From Corallincola platygyrae (GTDB taxonomy: Bacteria; Pseudomonadota; Gammaproteobacteria; Enterobacterales; Neiellaceae), in NCBI RefSeq assembly GCF_039544265.1, contig NZ_BAABLI010000017.1, positions 124,001 through 188,000 of the forward strand: a stretch of DNA of 64,000 nt. Direction: 5' to 3'. This document shows positions 36,374 to 44,774 of this stretch, piece after piece (within the stretch, counting starts at the first letter, position 1; each line of letters begins with the position of its first letter). The position numbers were made by a program, and so were the translations under genes. The notes under the pieces were generated by a model. It worked only from the letters and a program-made list of their open reading frames with translations, did no database searches and was not told the origin of the DNA.

Positions 36374-36993
36374 GCACCCTGCTCCTGCGTTTTGGTTTCC
36401 AGTCGCTTCAATCGCACTTCAACCGCGTCGGTGTCCGCTGCCAACAGCTGAACATCGTCGGCAAAGGCAGCTAACGCCAGAGGGTGAGCAACCAGAGCCA
36501 CTTCATCCGTCAGCATACGACCAAGCTGGGCCATACCTTCCTCTTTTTGCCGATTGGCATACTGCTTACCCCGTGCAAGCAGCTGAGATAGCATGTGGGT
36601 GGCGGGGTCACCGATCCACTTAGATAACGGCTCCTGCCAATCAACCTCCAATCCTTTCAGCAAAGCCGCAAACTGTTGAGCAATTTCGGCGTTACCCTCA
36701 AGCACCAGTCGGTCTGACTTGATCAGTTCAGAAAGGTCAGAGCCGGTCTGCAGCTTGGGCAAATCGATAGCAGCGAGTTGCAACCGACAGTCCCAGTCAC
36801 TTTGTTCACCGGACATCAAATCGATACGAGAATCACTAAACGCAAATAAAAGCGGGGCTGGCAGTTCAGCAAGCTCCAATCGAAGTCGCTTTCCTCGCAG
36901 GGAAGCCAACAGGTTTTGGTGATTTGGCGCCGACTGCAGATATCGATTCAGCAAAGCTTCCAACCCACCAACCAATAGCGGAGTAACAGGCAT
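36370..36993 (-). CDS. ubiJ: Ubiquinone biosynthesis accessory factor UbiJ
   Basis: A 207-residue SCP2-type lipid-binding protein that scaffolds the aerobic ubiquinone hydroxylases with UbiK. The N-terminal SCP2 domain has LRLELAELPAPLLFAFSDSRIDL. The C-terminus (about 165-200) is a helical coiled coil of the kind that contacts UbiK. It lies between ubiE and ubiB as in E. coli, 8 bp after ubiE. Confidence 0.93.
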   Translation of the reverse strand: MPVTPLLVGGLEALLNRYLQSAPNHQNLLASLRGKRLRLELAELPAPLLFAFSDSRIDLMSGEQSDWDCRLQLAAIDLPKLQTGSDLSELIKSDRLVLEGNAEIAQQFAALLKGLEVDWQEPLSKWIGDPATHMLSQLLARGKQYANRQKEEGMAQLGRMLTDEVALVAHPLALAAFADDVQLLAADTDAVEVRLKRLETKTQEQGA

Positions 36994-37001
36994 AGGGGTT
37001 C

Positions 37002-37757
37002 CTAAAACTTGAAGCCTCGATGAAGTGCGACGATGCCACCAGTCAGGTTGTAGTAATTCACCTGCTCAAAACCCTGTGTTTCCATCATCTGCTTCAATGT
37101 GTCTTGATCGGGGTGCATGCGAATAGACTCAGCCAAGTACTGATAGCTGGCACCATCATTGAGTACCGCCTCTCCCATCTTCGGCAATAAATGGAAACTA
37201 TAGGCGTCGTATACCTTGCTCAACAACTTGATCTGGGGCTTTGAAAACTCCAGCACCAATAGACGGCCACCCGGTTTAAGCACACGCAGCATCGACGCCA
37301 GCGCTTTATCTTTATCTGTCACATTGCGCAGGCCAAAAGCGATGGTAATAAGATCGAAGTGGTTGTCAGGGAACGGCAGCGCTTCGGCATTGGCCTGCAC
37401 ATAGCTGACATTGCCCAAAACGCCGATATTGCGCAGCTTATCACGGCCCACTTTCAGCATTGAGCTGTTGATGTCAGCCAGAACGACTTGGCCGTCATCT
37501 CCCACCAACCTGGAAAAGCGCGCGGTAAGATCGCCTGTGCCGCCAGCCAGGTCCAAAACCCGCTGGCCGCGCCGGATGCCACTGCAATCGATAGTGAAAC
37601 GCTTCCATACTCGATGGATACCGCCTGACATCAAATCATTCATTAAATCGTATTTGGCTGCAACGGAGTGGAATACATCCGCTACTAACGACTCTTTCTC
37701 TGATGCTGCTACGGTTTTAAAGCCGAAATGGGTGGTATCGCCTGCAGACTCGCTCAC
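37002..37757 (-). CDS. ubiE: Ubiquinone/menaquinone C-methyltransferase UbiE
   Basis: SAM-dependent C-methyltransferase of ubiquinone (and menaquinone) synthesis. The 251 residues match the E. coli length. The SAM motif is VLDLAGGTGDLTARF (about 67-81). YDLMNDLMSGGIHRVWK and the terminal GGIVALHRGFKF are family hallmarks. It is the first gene of ubiE-ubiJ-ubiB-tatABC-unknown-tatD. Confidence 0.98.
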   Translation of the reverse strand: MSESAGDTTHFGFKTVAASEKESLVADVFHSVAAKYDLMNDLMSGGIHRVWKRFTIDCSGIRRGQRVLDLAGGTGDLTARFSRLVGDDGQVVLADINSSMLKVGRDKLRNIGVLGNVSYVQANAEALPFPDNHFDLITIAFGLRNVTDKDKALASMLRVLKPGGRLLVLEFSKPQIKLLSKVYDAYSFHLLPKMGEAVLNDGASYQYLAESIRMHPDQDTLKQMMETQGFEQVNYYNLTGGIVALHRGFKF

Positions 37758-37910
37758 TTTTAGCCCCTATTTTTGTCAATCTCCTGCAGTTTACTGAAAA
37801 AGCTTTGATTCACCCACCCCGAAATTTTTTCCCTGCAACCACCATCAGGTTTATTTGTGGCAATAGCCAACTACACTTATCCATATAAATTAGGGATTTC
37901 TGTTTGGCTG

Positions 37911-38567
37911 ATGATGAAAAACACAGTGACGACCTTATTGTTCTGGCTCGCCGCATCACCCGCCTGGGCTATGGACAACCAACTTAACGACTACTTTGCA
38001 CCCGATGTTTTGGCCAAGGTAGAAAAGGCTTATGGCATCGAAGCAAGAGACAATCTGCTAGCCTGGCAACGGCTGATTGTTGAAGGACGAGCGCTGATTG
38101 ATGATAAAGCCAAGCTGGAGCTGGCAAACCAATACCTCAATCAAATCAATTTCGTTTCTGATCAGGCTCACTGGCAGCAGGAAGATTACTGGGCAACACC
38201 GCTGGAGTTTATTGCGACATCCGGGGGAGATTGCGAAGACTACTCCGTAGCCAAACTGGAAACACTCCGCCTGATGGGTGTGCCGTCTGAAAAATTGCGA
38301 CTGATGTACGTAAAAAACGTGGCCGATAACCAACCCCATATGGTGCTGACCTACCACCCCAGACATGGAGATATCCCACTGGTTCTAGACAATCTGGATG
38401 GTCAGGTACGCCTGGCCAGTGAGCGAAAAGACCTTAAACCAATAATCAGCTTCAACGATGATGGTCAGTGGCTAGCACGCGTACAAGGACGTGGCGGCAG
38501 TAAACTGAAAGAGGAGGGTGGCGAGTTCTGGGAAGCTTTGATGGACCGTATTCAACACCAGATTTAG
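37911..38567 (+). CDS. lapG: LapG-type periplasmic cysteine protease
   Basis: Transglutaminase-like cysteine protease (DUF920) that cleaves giant RTX adhesins of the LapA type and releases cells from biofilm. From the ATG at 37911 the product has 218 residues with a signal peptide ending AWA/MDN. The catalytic triad reads C108 in GGDCEDYS, H143 in QPHMVLTY and D160 in VLDNLDG. A GTG 18 codons earlier also opens the frame but gives an odd signal sequence. It is 40 bp before its partner lapD. No adhesin or type I secretion gene is in the window. Confidence 0.93.
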   Translation: MMKNTVTTLLFWLAASPAWAMDNQLNDYFAPDVLAKVEKAYGIEARDNLLAWQRLIVEGRALIDDKAKLELANQYLNQINFVSDQAHWQQEDYWATPLEFIATSGGDCEDYSVAKLETLRLMGVPSEKLRLMYVKNVADNQPHMVLTYHPRHGDIPLVLDNLDGQVRLASERKDLKPIISFNDDGQWLARVQGRGGSKLKEEGGEFWEALMDRIQHQI

Positions 38568-38607
38568 GGCCTGTTTACCTCGCAGTAATAGCTCAAGGAG
38601 GGATTCG

Positions 38608-40560
38608 ATGACATTGTCACGTCAACTGCTACAGCTCATTACATTGCTGTTGGGGCTGATGTTGTTAGCTAGCTGGCTTATCTATCTGCAAAGTGCCCGC
38701 AGCGACATTCAAAAGCAGTTAGGCAATCATGCCCAGGACACAGCCACTGCCTTAAGCTTAACCTTGGTACCTTATACTTCGCCGTGGGACAGTTCAGCCA
38801 TTGAAGCGACCATAACGGCGCTGTATGACCGCGGTTATTTCAGTCAAATATCTATCCATGATAACGAAGGCAAACTGATTGCCGAGCGCCGCTCTTCTCC
38901 GCTTGCCAGAAATGGCACACCAAACTGGTTCAAACAACTTTACCCGTTAACCGCTCCCAGCAAACGGATGGAGCTGAGTGATGGCTGGCGCGTCACAGGC
39001 CGGGTTGAGGTAACGGCGGATTTGAGCGCTGCTTACCAAAGGCTCTGGATTACGGGCTGGAAGTTTATCCTTGCTGGCGCGGTCATTTTCGTTGTGGCGA
39101 TTATCGGTGCACTGTTGCTGGTAAAACGCCTATTAAAGCCACTGCAGATGCTGCAGCAGAAGGCTGCCGAGATCGCAGAAGGCAAATTCCACCGCCTGAA
39201 AACAGACTCTGGCACCCGTGAAATAAATAGCTTGATTGAGAGTTTCAATCAGATGTCTGGCACGCTGCAAACCCTGTTCAGCGGACTGGAAGAGAAAGCA
39301 TCACAGCTTCAGGCACAAGCCTATCTGGACGATGAGACCGGATTGGGCAATCGCCGCGCTTTTTTGGCTGAGTTAAACCAGATGACACAAACCGAACAAG
39401 CCTGTGCCGGTTGTGTTCTCTTGATAAAGCTGGAACTGGATTCACTTTATCAATCCCATGGTTATCAAGCTGTCACCCAGTTGTGGCGTCAGCTCGCTCC
39501 AAAGCTGATGTCTCAGCTTAAAGAGAGCCAGACCGCTTTTCGTGTCCATGACGAGGAAGTCACTATTCTGATGCCGCAGGCAGACAGAGCCGGTGCAGAG
39601 CGACTGGCAAACAGTCTACTGACGCTGCTGAATGAGCTGGACATTCATCAGCTTGAGCATGGTTTAGGTGGTATCGGTCTATGCTACTTCCGGCCCAAGG
39701 ACCAACAAGATCAGATCCTGAGTGAATTAGATCTGGCAGTACAACACGCACAACAGCAAGGTAAATTCAGCTTGTATTTCAATACAGGTAACCGCGAGTT
39801 GCCTACTGTGTTGCTTACCAATCAAGGTCGTCAAAAACTGGTTGATGCCATTATTCAAGAGCAGCGATTTGAGTTCAAAGAGCAGGCCATTAAACGCCTG
39901 GACAAAGACTCGGTCGTCTACAAAGAGTGGTTACCACGCTTTGCTGATCTAAAAGGCCATTCATTACCTCCGGGCACAATCCTAACTCTGGCTCGCCAGT
40001 GTGAACGTTTACCTGCGCTGGAGATGGGTATTGGTAAAGAGGCGATCAGTTTTGCCAAGCAGCAGAATGGCCAACTGGCATTAAATATCGATCCAGTATC
40101 GCTTCAAGATGAAACATTTCTTGATTGGTTAGTCTCACATTGCAAAGCAGATGAAGAACTCGCTCAACGACTGACGTTAGAACTCGACGAGCGTCGCCTT
40201 ACGCCAAACTATGAAGCTATCGCTGCAGATATTCTGCGACTTGAAGAAACCGGGGTATCTTTTGCTATCGACCATTTTGGAGCTGGCACCGCAAGCTTTT
40301 CATTGCTGACAGCGATGAAACCCAAATACCTCAAGCTTGATGGCCGCTTTACCCACCAACTTCCACTACTTCTGGATCACCAGTTCTTTATTCAAACCCT
40401 ATTGCAGCTTTGCCGTGGCCTGAACACTAAGGTGATCGCTCTAGAAATTGAAAAGCAGGAAGATCTGGCGATGTTAAGACAGCTCGGCGTAGAGATGGGG
40501 CAGGGATATCTGCTGAATAAACCCACAGCGTTGGCCACTGCCTCGGCTGTAGCTTCATAG
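38608..40560 (+). CDS. lapD: LapD-type inner-membrane c-di-GMP receptor
   Basis: A 650-residue membrane receptor that holds LapG inactive when c-di-GMP is bound. Two helices (about 7-28 and 152-173) flank a periplasmic LapD/MoxY-type output domain containing the conserved GW near 126. A HAMP segment follows (about 174-225). The GGDEF domain is degenerate (RVHDEEV at 312-318 instead of RxGGDEF). The EAL domain is also degenerate (KEW at 439-441 instead of EAL; DHFG instead of DDFG). Loss of both active sites fits a receptor rather than an enzyme. GGAGG precedes the ATG. Confidence 0.93.
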   Translation: MTLSRQLLQLITLLLGLMLLASWLIYLQSARSDIQKQLGNHAQDTATALSLTLVPYTSPWDSSAIEATITALYDRGYFSQISIHDNEGKLIAERRSSPLARNGTPNWFKQLYPLTAPSKRMELSDGWRVTGRVEVTADLSAAYQRLWITGWKFILAGAVIFVVAIIGALLLVKRLLKPLQMLQQKAAEIAEGKFHRLKTDSGTREINSLIESFNQMSGTLQTLFSGLEEKASQLQAQAYLDDETGLGNRRAFLAELNQMTQTEQACAGCVLLIKLELDSLYQSHGYQAVTQLWRQLAPKLMSQLKESQTAFRVHDEEVTILMPQADRAGAERLANSLLTLLNELDIHQLEHGLGGIGLCYFRPKDQQDQILSELDLAVQHAQQQGKFSLYFNTGNRELPTVLLTNQGRQKLVDAIIQEQRFEFKEQAIKRLDKDSVVYKEWLPRFADLKGHSLPPGTILTLARQCERLPALEMGIGKEAISFAKQQNGQLALNIDPVSLQDETFLDWLVSHCKADEELAQRLTLELDERRLTPNYEAIAADILRLEETGVSFAIDHFGAGTASFSLLTAMKPKYLKLDGRFTHQLPLLLDHQFFIQTLLQLCRGLNTKVIALEIEKQEDLAMLRQLGVEMGQGYLLNKPTALATASAVAS

Positions 40561-40565
40561 TCAAA

Positions 40566-40592
40566 AAGGGGCGTAAGGCCCCTTCTTTTTTT
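40566..40592. terminator. Intrinsic terminator of lapG-lapD
   Basis: AAGGGGC pairs with GCCCCTT around a 5-nt loop, followed by CTTTTTTT. It lies between lapD and the convergent cnoX gene; the T-run favours the plus strand. Confidence 0.88.
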
Positions 40593-40607
40593 GGTGTTCT
40601 AAGCTTC

Positions 40608-41477
40608 CTAGTACAACAGGCTATAGAACTTACGGCGATACTCGGCTGCCAACGGATCGCCTTGTGGCAATGTGGCTAAAATATCTAACAAACTCGCTCT
40701 GGCATCACCATTCACTGCCGTCAGATCCTTCTTCAATAAAGAAAACAGAATAGCCAAGGCTTCGTCACTACGATTAGCGGCCTGATACTGCACGGCCAAC
40801 CGATAACTCACTTCGACATCATCCGGAGCGTCAGCATGGGCTTGCTCTAACTCTCTTAGCTCAGGGGATTCCGCTGCTTGCTGCTTCAATTCAAGCTGAG
40901 ACATTAAAGACTGGTAATAGCCATCCTGATCAGCCAGCCCTATTGACGCTAATAGCTCCGCCGCATCTTTCAATTTACCTAACGCCAACAAAGTATCAGC
41001 CAGCGACAGTCTGATGTCTGGCCTTGAGCCATCAAGTTCGTAGGCTCTCTTCAATAGGGGAAAAGCTTCTGTTGCTTGCTGCGCCTGCAATAGTTCCCGC
41101 GCCTGTGCCAGCAGCAGGTCCTGCTCCTTCGGCAAGTGTTTATCTAATACCGCACGCACTTGCTGTTCGTCGGCCTGGCCATCAAAACCATCCAGCATTT
41201 TGCCTTCTTTAACTACCATCACGGTAGGCAGAGCACGCACACCACACTGCATGGCCAACTGCTGATCAGCGGCACAGTTTACCCGACCGACAACAAGCTC
41301 ATTTGGATACTCCGCGGCAATTTTCTCCAGCGTCTGGCTCATTGCCTGACACGCTTCCATTTCTGGCGCCCAGAACTCAAGCAGCAACAACTGATTAGCA
41401 GGCAAAGATTGAATGACCTGCTGAAAATTGGCGACTGAAACATCAAGGATATTAGGCGAGCTATTCACGGGTTCCAC
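40608..41477 (-). CDS. cnoX: Thioredoxin-like chaperedoxin CnoX (YbbN)
   Basis: Thioredoxin-fold plus TPR protein that acts as a redox-linked holdase in E. coli. The N-terminal thioredoxin domain has WAPEMEAC in place of WCxxC, so it has one cysteine and should not be a disulphide reductase. Helical TPR-like repeats follow from about 120. No ATG is available. GTG at 41477 has GGAG six bases upstream and gives 289 residues. A TTG four codons earlier and a GTG three codons later are alternatives. Confidence 0.85.
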   Translation of the reverse strand: MEPVNSSPNILDVSVANFQQVIQSLPANQLLLLEFWAPEMEACQAMSQTLEKIAAEYPNELVVGRVNCAADQQLAMQCGVRALPTVMVVKEGKMLDGFDGQADEQQVRAVLDKHLPKEQDLLLAQARELLQAQQATEAFPLLKRAYELDGSRPDIRLSLADTLLALGKLKDAAELLASIGLADQDGYYQSLMSQLELKQQAAESPELRELEQAHADAPDDVEVSYRLAVQYQAANRSDEALAILFSLLKKDLTAVNGDARASLLDILATLPQGDPLAAEYRRKFYSLLY

Positions 41478-41743
41478 TGGAGACTCCAACTAGGTAATAA
41501 CAAGTGCACGGGCAAGAGGGCTTGAATCTCGCCATCAATACTTGCAGATATGGGGGCAAGCTTAACAAAGCTCAATCCCTCCTCCCATCTATCAAAAAAC
41601 TTTCAGAACCAAGTCACCTTATTGATAACACGACCATCTAAAAGTAGCTCAGATATCAACAGGTCTTAATTGAGGAATACGACACGCAAACAGGTAGGCA
41701 AACTGCACATCGCTCGCCTGTTAATGACAGAAGGGGAATCCCC

Positions 41744-42049
41744 ATGAAAAAGTTTCTTATAATCACAGCAGCACTTACGTTATCAAGTTCAGTGATTGCT
41801 AATACCGGTTACGAAGAACCCACTTACCTCAATTATGCCGTACAGGCCTCAAAAGAGGGGACAGCGATTAAACTTGGTAGAACATTGGAAAACGGCGTTT
41901 TTGAGCCAGGTTATCTCAACTACCAGTTCGACCAGGAACCTGAAGATTTGGATGCATTACTTCGGACCAATCCACCAGCAGCAGGCCCCTCAACAGTGAA
42001 CAACACTGAGGGATATGTTGAGCCAATTTACGTCAACTACGATGAATAG
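41744..42049 (+). CDS. Small secreted protein with three EPxYxNY repeats
   Basis: A 101-residue exported protein that I do not recognise. A classical signal peptide ends near residue 20 (SVIA/NTG). The mature 80 residues carry the motif EP-x-Y-[LV]-N-Y three times: 25-31, 54-60 and 93-99, the last at the C-terminus. The rest is polar and acidic, with no cysteine. AAGGGG lies 5 bp before the ATG. It stands alone between cnoX and PEP-CTERM genes with its own strong terminator. The Tyr-rich repeats suggest a binding or self-assembly role, which is a guess. Confidence 0.8.
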   Translation: MKKFLIITAALTLSSSVIANTGYEEPTYLNYAVQASKEGTAIKLGRTLENGVFEPGYLNYQFDQEPEDLDALLRTNPPAAGPSTVNNTEGYVEPIYVNYDE

Positions 42050-42064
42050 CTGTTCAGCCTGCAT

Positions 42065-42095
42065 AAAAAAGCCTGGCTTGTAGCCAGGCTTTTTT
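42065..42095. terminator. Bidirectional intrinsic terminator
   Basis: A 13-bp perfect stem, AAAAAAGCCTGGC with its complement, around TTGTA. It serves the EPxYxNY gene and the convergent PEP-CTERM gene. Confidence 0.93.
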
Positions 42096-42117
42096 ACATA
42101 CACAAATGTGTTAAGTA

Positions 42118-42762
42118 TCAACGACGACGGAAACGACCCGCACCCACCATCAGCAGGCCAAGGCCAGCAAGCAGTGCAACCGAAGGTTCAGGAACAGCTA
42201 CCGGCACAACATCATTAACGGCCAGCTCCATATAATCCAAGGTCTGATCAATACCATCATCTACGGCATACACATAGAGGTTGGCATCAACAAACGGATT
42301 AGTTTCCCAATACAAACCAAAGTGGTCAACGCCACCATTGAACTTGGCCTGACTGTAGTAATAGTCACCATCGGACTTAAACCACAAACCAAATGCCAAA
42401 CCATCTGCAAGGCTCAGGTCAATGCTGCCAAACATACTGCTGGCAGTCATGGTAACCAAATCCCAGATCACATTTGAATCATCTCCGACCACGACTGTTT
42501 CATCAAAAATGGTCAGCATCGAAGAAATTGATTCATTGATGTAATCGTAATGGTACAAACCAAATGCATGGTCAAAGGTGTTGAACTGACCAAAACGGAA
42601 CACCATTTCGAAGTTGCTGTCGTCAAGCACAGCGTCAGCATCGGTTAGAGTGAAAAGGCTGTCTCCGCTGTCATCAATACCATTGTATTGAGCAGGGATG
42701 ATTGGCGCAGCGGCAACTGTGCCAGAAAATATAAGAGCAAAAACTAAAAGGAACGTCTTCAT
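42118..42762 (-). CDS. PEP-CTERM sorting domain protein
   Basis: A 214-residue exported protein. The signal peptide ends near AAA/PIIP, and the body of about 165 residues is acidic and aromatic-rich with no recognised domain. The C-terminus is a textbook PEP-CTERM signal: VPEPSVALLAGLGLLMVGAG followed by RFRRR. An exosortase should cleave it and attach or release the protein at the surface. The start is ATG at 42762, because GAGG sits 6 bp before it. An ATG four codons upstream overlaps that site. Confidence 0.88.
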   Translation of the reverse strand: MKTFLLVFALIFSGTVAAAPIIPAQYNGIDDSGDSLFTLTDADAVLDDSNFEMVFRFGQFNTFDHAFGLYHYDYINESISSMLTIFDETVVVGDDSNVIWDLVTMTASSMFGSIDLSLADGLAFGLWFKSDGDYYYSQAKFNGGVDHFGLYWETNPFVDANLYVYAVDDGIDQTLDYMELAVNDVVPVAVPEPSVALLAGLGLLMVGAGRFRRR

Positions 42763-43049
42763 GACTGACCTCATCCATAATTGAAAGACATGCGACTACT
42801 TATCTGCAGTCTAATCATCAGCAAAGATCAGGCCAGAATATAACTAACTGTATTTATTGAATTTAACAGTTAAGAAATAACTAAATAGCATAATTTATTG
42901 ACGATATGCATATGAAATACCTATTAATGGGTATCTTTTAATTCACATCAGCTATAACCGATGCGAAAAAGACAGACTTTTAGGATAAGCGAACAGTAAT
43001 GATAACGATTTACACTACAGAGATTTTAAGAATGGAAGTCGAAGCGTAA
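42763..43049. other. AT-rich intergenic region
   Basis: About 290 bp upstream of the PEP-CTERM gene. It is visibly more AT-rich than its surroundings and should hold that gene's promoter. I see no ORF, RNA gene or clear repeat in it. Confidence 0.5.
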
Positions 43050-43075
43050 AAAAGCCCGGCATATGCCGGGCTTTT
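43050..43075. terminator. Palindromic intrinsic terminator
   Basis: GCCCGGCATATGCCGGGC is a perfect palindrome flanked by AAAA and TTTT, 20 bp past the stop of the next PEP-CTERM gene. Confidence 0.88.
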
Positions 43076-43095
43076 ACGAATGCCAATATCTTAGA

Positions 43096-43785
43096 TTACT
43101 TACGGCGCAAGCGTCCTGCACCAAGCATCAGTAGACCCAATCCAGCCAGAGCAATCGCTGATGGTTCAGGCACGACACGTGTGAAGGTCAATGCTTCGAT
43201 ATAACCATTGTCGTATGCAGATACTACGATTGAAGTTCCAGCAGCAACAAATTTGGGTGCTGCCAAGGTATACAATCCATCATCAACGAGATCTACCGTT
43301 TTAGACCAGGCATTGATATCCAAACCCCATTCGTCCACAGAATCGTTCCAGCTATCACCATGACCGTTCAAAGTACCGCCATTAAACTGGATCGCGTCCA
43401 GCATGACAGCGAAATTGAAGGTTAGGTACAGCATTTCGCCTGGGTCAATGTTGTCTGAAGCACCAGCATCATTACCCAAACCACCTGAAGCAGGAGTGAT
43501 ATCTTGGATAATGTCGTCTTCCGGTGCTGTCACAACAAGCCAGTAGTCCTTCGCTTCGTTAATTCCAAGCTCAGAATCTAGGTCATAAGTCAGAGATGCG
43601 CCTTTATAGTCGGAGCAAGGGCCTGACTGAGGAGGTGTAGTAGGGAAGATAGTGGCACTGCAATCACCGCCAGGTGCACTATCAAATACCAATGTCACTG
43701 GCATTGGCATCACCATAGCCATCGCAGACGACGCAAGCAGCGTAGAAGCGGCCAAAGATGCCTTAATTAACGTTAAAACTTTCAT
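43096..43785 (-). CDS. PEP-CTERM sorting domain protein
   Basis: A 229-residue exported protein from the ATG at 43785, with AAGGGG upstream. The open frame continues 29 codons further, but the signal peptide starts at this Met and ends near SAMA/MVMP. The body has two cysteines (GGDCS, GPCSDY) that could form a disulphide. It is rich in Asp and Gly, with no known domain. The tail VPEPSAIALAGLGLLMLGAG-RLRRK is a standard PEP-CTERM signal, nearly the same as that of the neighbouring gene, though the bodies do not look related. Confidence 0.88.
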   Translation of the reverse strand: MKVLTLIKASLAASTLLASSAMAMVMPMPVTLVFDSAPGGDCSATIFPTTPPQSGPCSDYKGASLTYDLDSELGINEAKDYWLVVTAPEDDIIQDITPASGGLGNDAGASDNIDPGEMLYLTFNFAVMLDAIQFNGGTLNGHGDSWNDSVDEWGLDINAWSKTVDLVDDGLYTLAAPKFVAAGTSIVVSAYDNGYIEALTFTRVVPEPSAIALAGLGLLMLGAGRLRRK

Positions 43786-44019
43786 ACCTGAACCCCTTGT
43801 TTTCATAACACATGGAGTGAACAGTGGTACTGCGCGGCCCTCACATGACACTCGCCCCTGTGGGTACTTCACACGTAACTAAAGCAAGATGCTGGCCAAA
43901 ATTTAACCAATTGTTTTTGTTTGTTTTTTTGTTGGGGAGATAAAGTTGGCGAAAAAAAAACCGACAATCGAAATATCTGTTTGTTTTTTCAACAGCGCTT
44001 TTATAGCTTTTAGTAATAT

Positions 44020-44037
44020 AAAAAGGAGACAATCTCC
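44020..44037 (-). terminator. Short intrinsic terminator of the pseudouridine synthase gene
   Basis: GGAGA pairs with TCTCC around a 3-nt loop, followed on the minus strand by TTTTT, about 10 bp beyond the stop. Confidence 0.6.
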
Positions 44038-44045
44038 CGCCAGCA

Positions 44046-44774
44046 CTACTTTTTTAAGGTTGGCCAGCGCAACCGCCAGGGAGATAGAGTTTCCGCAAGT
44101 AAGGTTTTAAGCTTTTCTAAACGGTAAAACGCACCTTCTCCGGGCTCAGAGATTAAGCGCAAGTCATCATTTTTCCACTTAAATTCAATTGCATATGCAT
44201 GAAGGTAAGTTCGATCAGCTTCTGAGCCGGCATACAAACCATCTCCATAAATAGGAGAACCCAGACTTTTGAGGGCGACTCTGATCTGATGAGTCTTGCC
44301 CGTATAGGGTTTAACCAAAAACACACGCAGCCCCTCGCCCAAGGCTGCGGTGAAAAAATGGCTGACAGCGGGATTGGTATTGCCTTTGGTTAATTTCCAG
44401 GCTCCACGCCTTGCTTTCACCATATCGCCGATCACAGCGCCCTGTTTTTTCCTGGGTTTCTTATCGCTGATGGCAAGGTAGTACTTGTTAATCGTTCGCT
44501 GCTCAAACAACTGGCCAAACTTTGCTGCACTTTCGGCATGTTTGGCGGCCAGGAGAATTCCTGAAGTCACCTTATCTAACCGATGAACAGGAAAAACCTT
44601 GGTATCGAAATAGGCACGTAGTAGCCCGAAAAAACCGGGGGCGATTGTGCCGTCATCATGCTTTTCATCATGACAACTGATACCCGGAGGCTTATCAAAT
44701 GCCCAAAAGTCCTCATTTTCAAATAGGATTTTCGGCTCAAAATCAGCAGCAGCGTCACGCGTCACTGGACTCAT
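44046..44774 (-). CDS. RluA-family pseudouridine synthase
   Basis: Converts specific uridines in rRNA or tRNA to pseudouridine. The 242 residues carry the catalytic motif HRLDKVTSG (Asp67), the KPPGISCHD segment and the C-terminal KTHQIRVALKSLGSPIYGD. There is no S4 domain, so it belongs to the short single-domain Rlu group; the target base is not evident. The ATG at 44774 lies inside the 3' end of rmuC (20-bp overlap). A TTG five codons earlier is less likely. Confidence 0.88.
   Translation of the reverse strand: MSPVTRDAAADFEPKILFENEDFWAFDKPPGISCHDEKHDDGTIAPGFFGLLRAYFDTKVFPVHRLDKVTSGILLAAKHAESAAKFGQLFEQRTINKYYLAISDKKPRKKQGAVIGDMVKARRGAWKLTKGNTNPAVSHFFTAALGEGLRVFLVKPYTGKTHQIRVALKSLGSPIYGDGLYAGSEADRTYLHAYAIEFKWKNDDLRLISEPGEGAFYRLEKLKTLLAETLSPWRLRWPTLKK

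Noticed and set aside
41660..41743. Possible c-di-GMP (GEMM) riboswitch before the EPxYxNY gene
   Set aside because: CACGCAAA and GGCAAAC words occur, but the two conserved GEMM hairpins and the tetraloop/receptor cannot be built.
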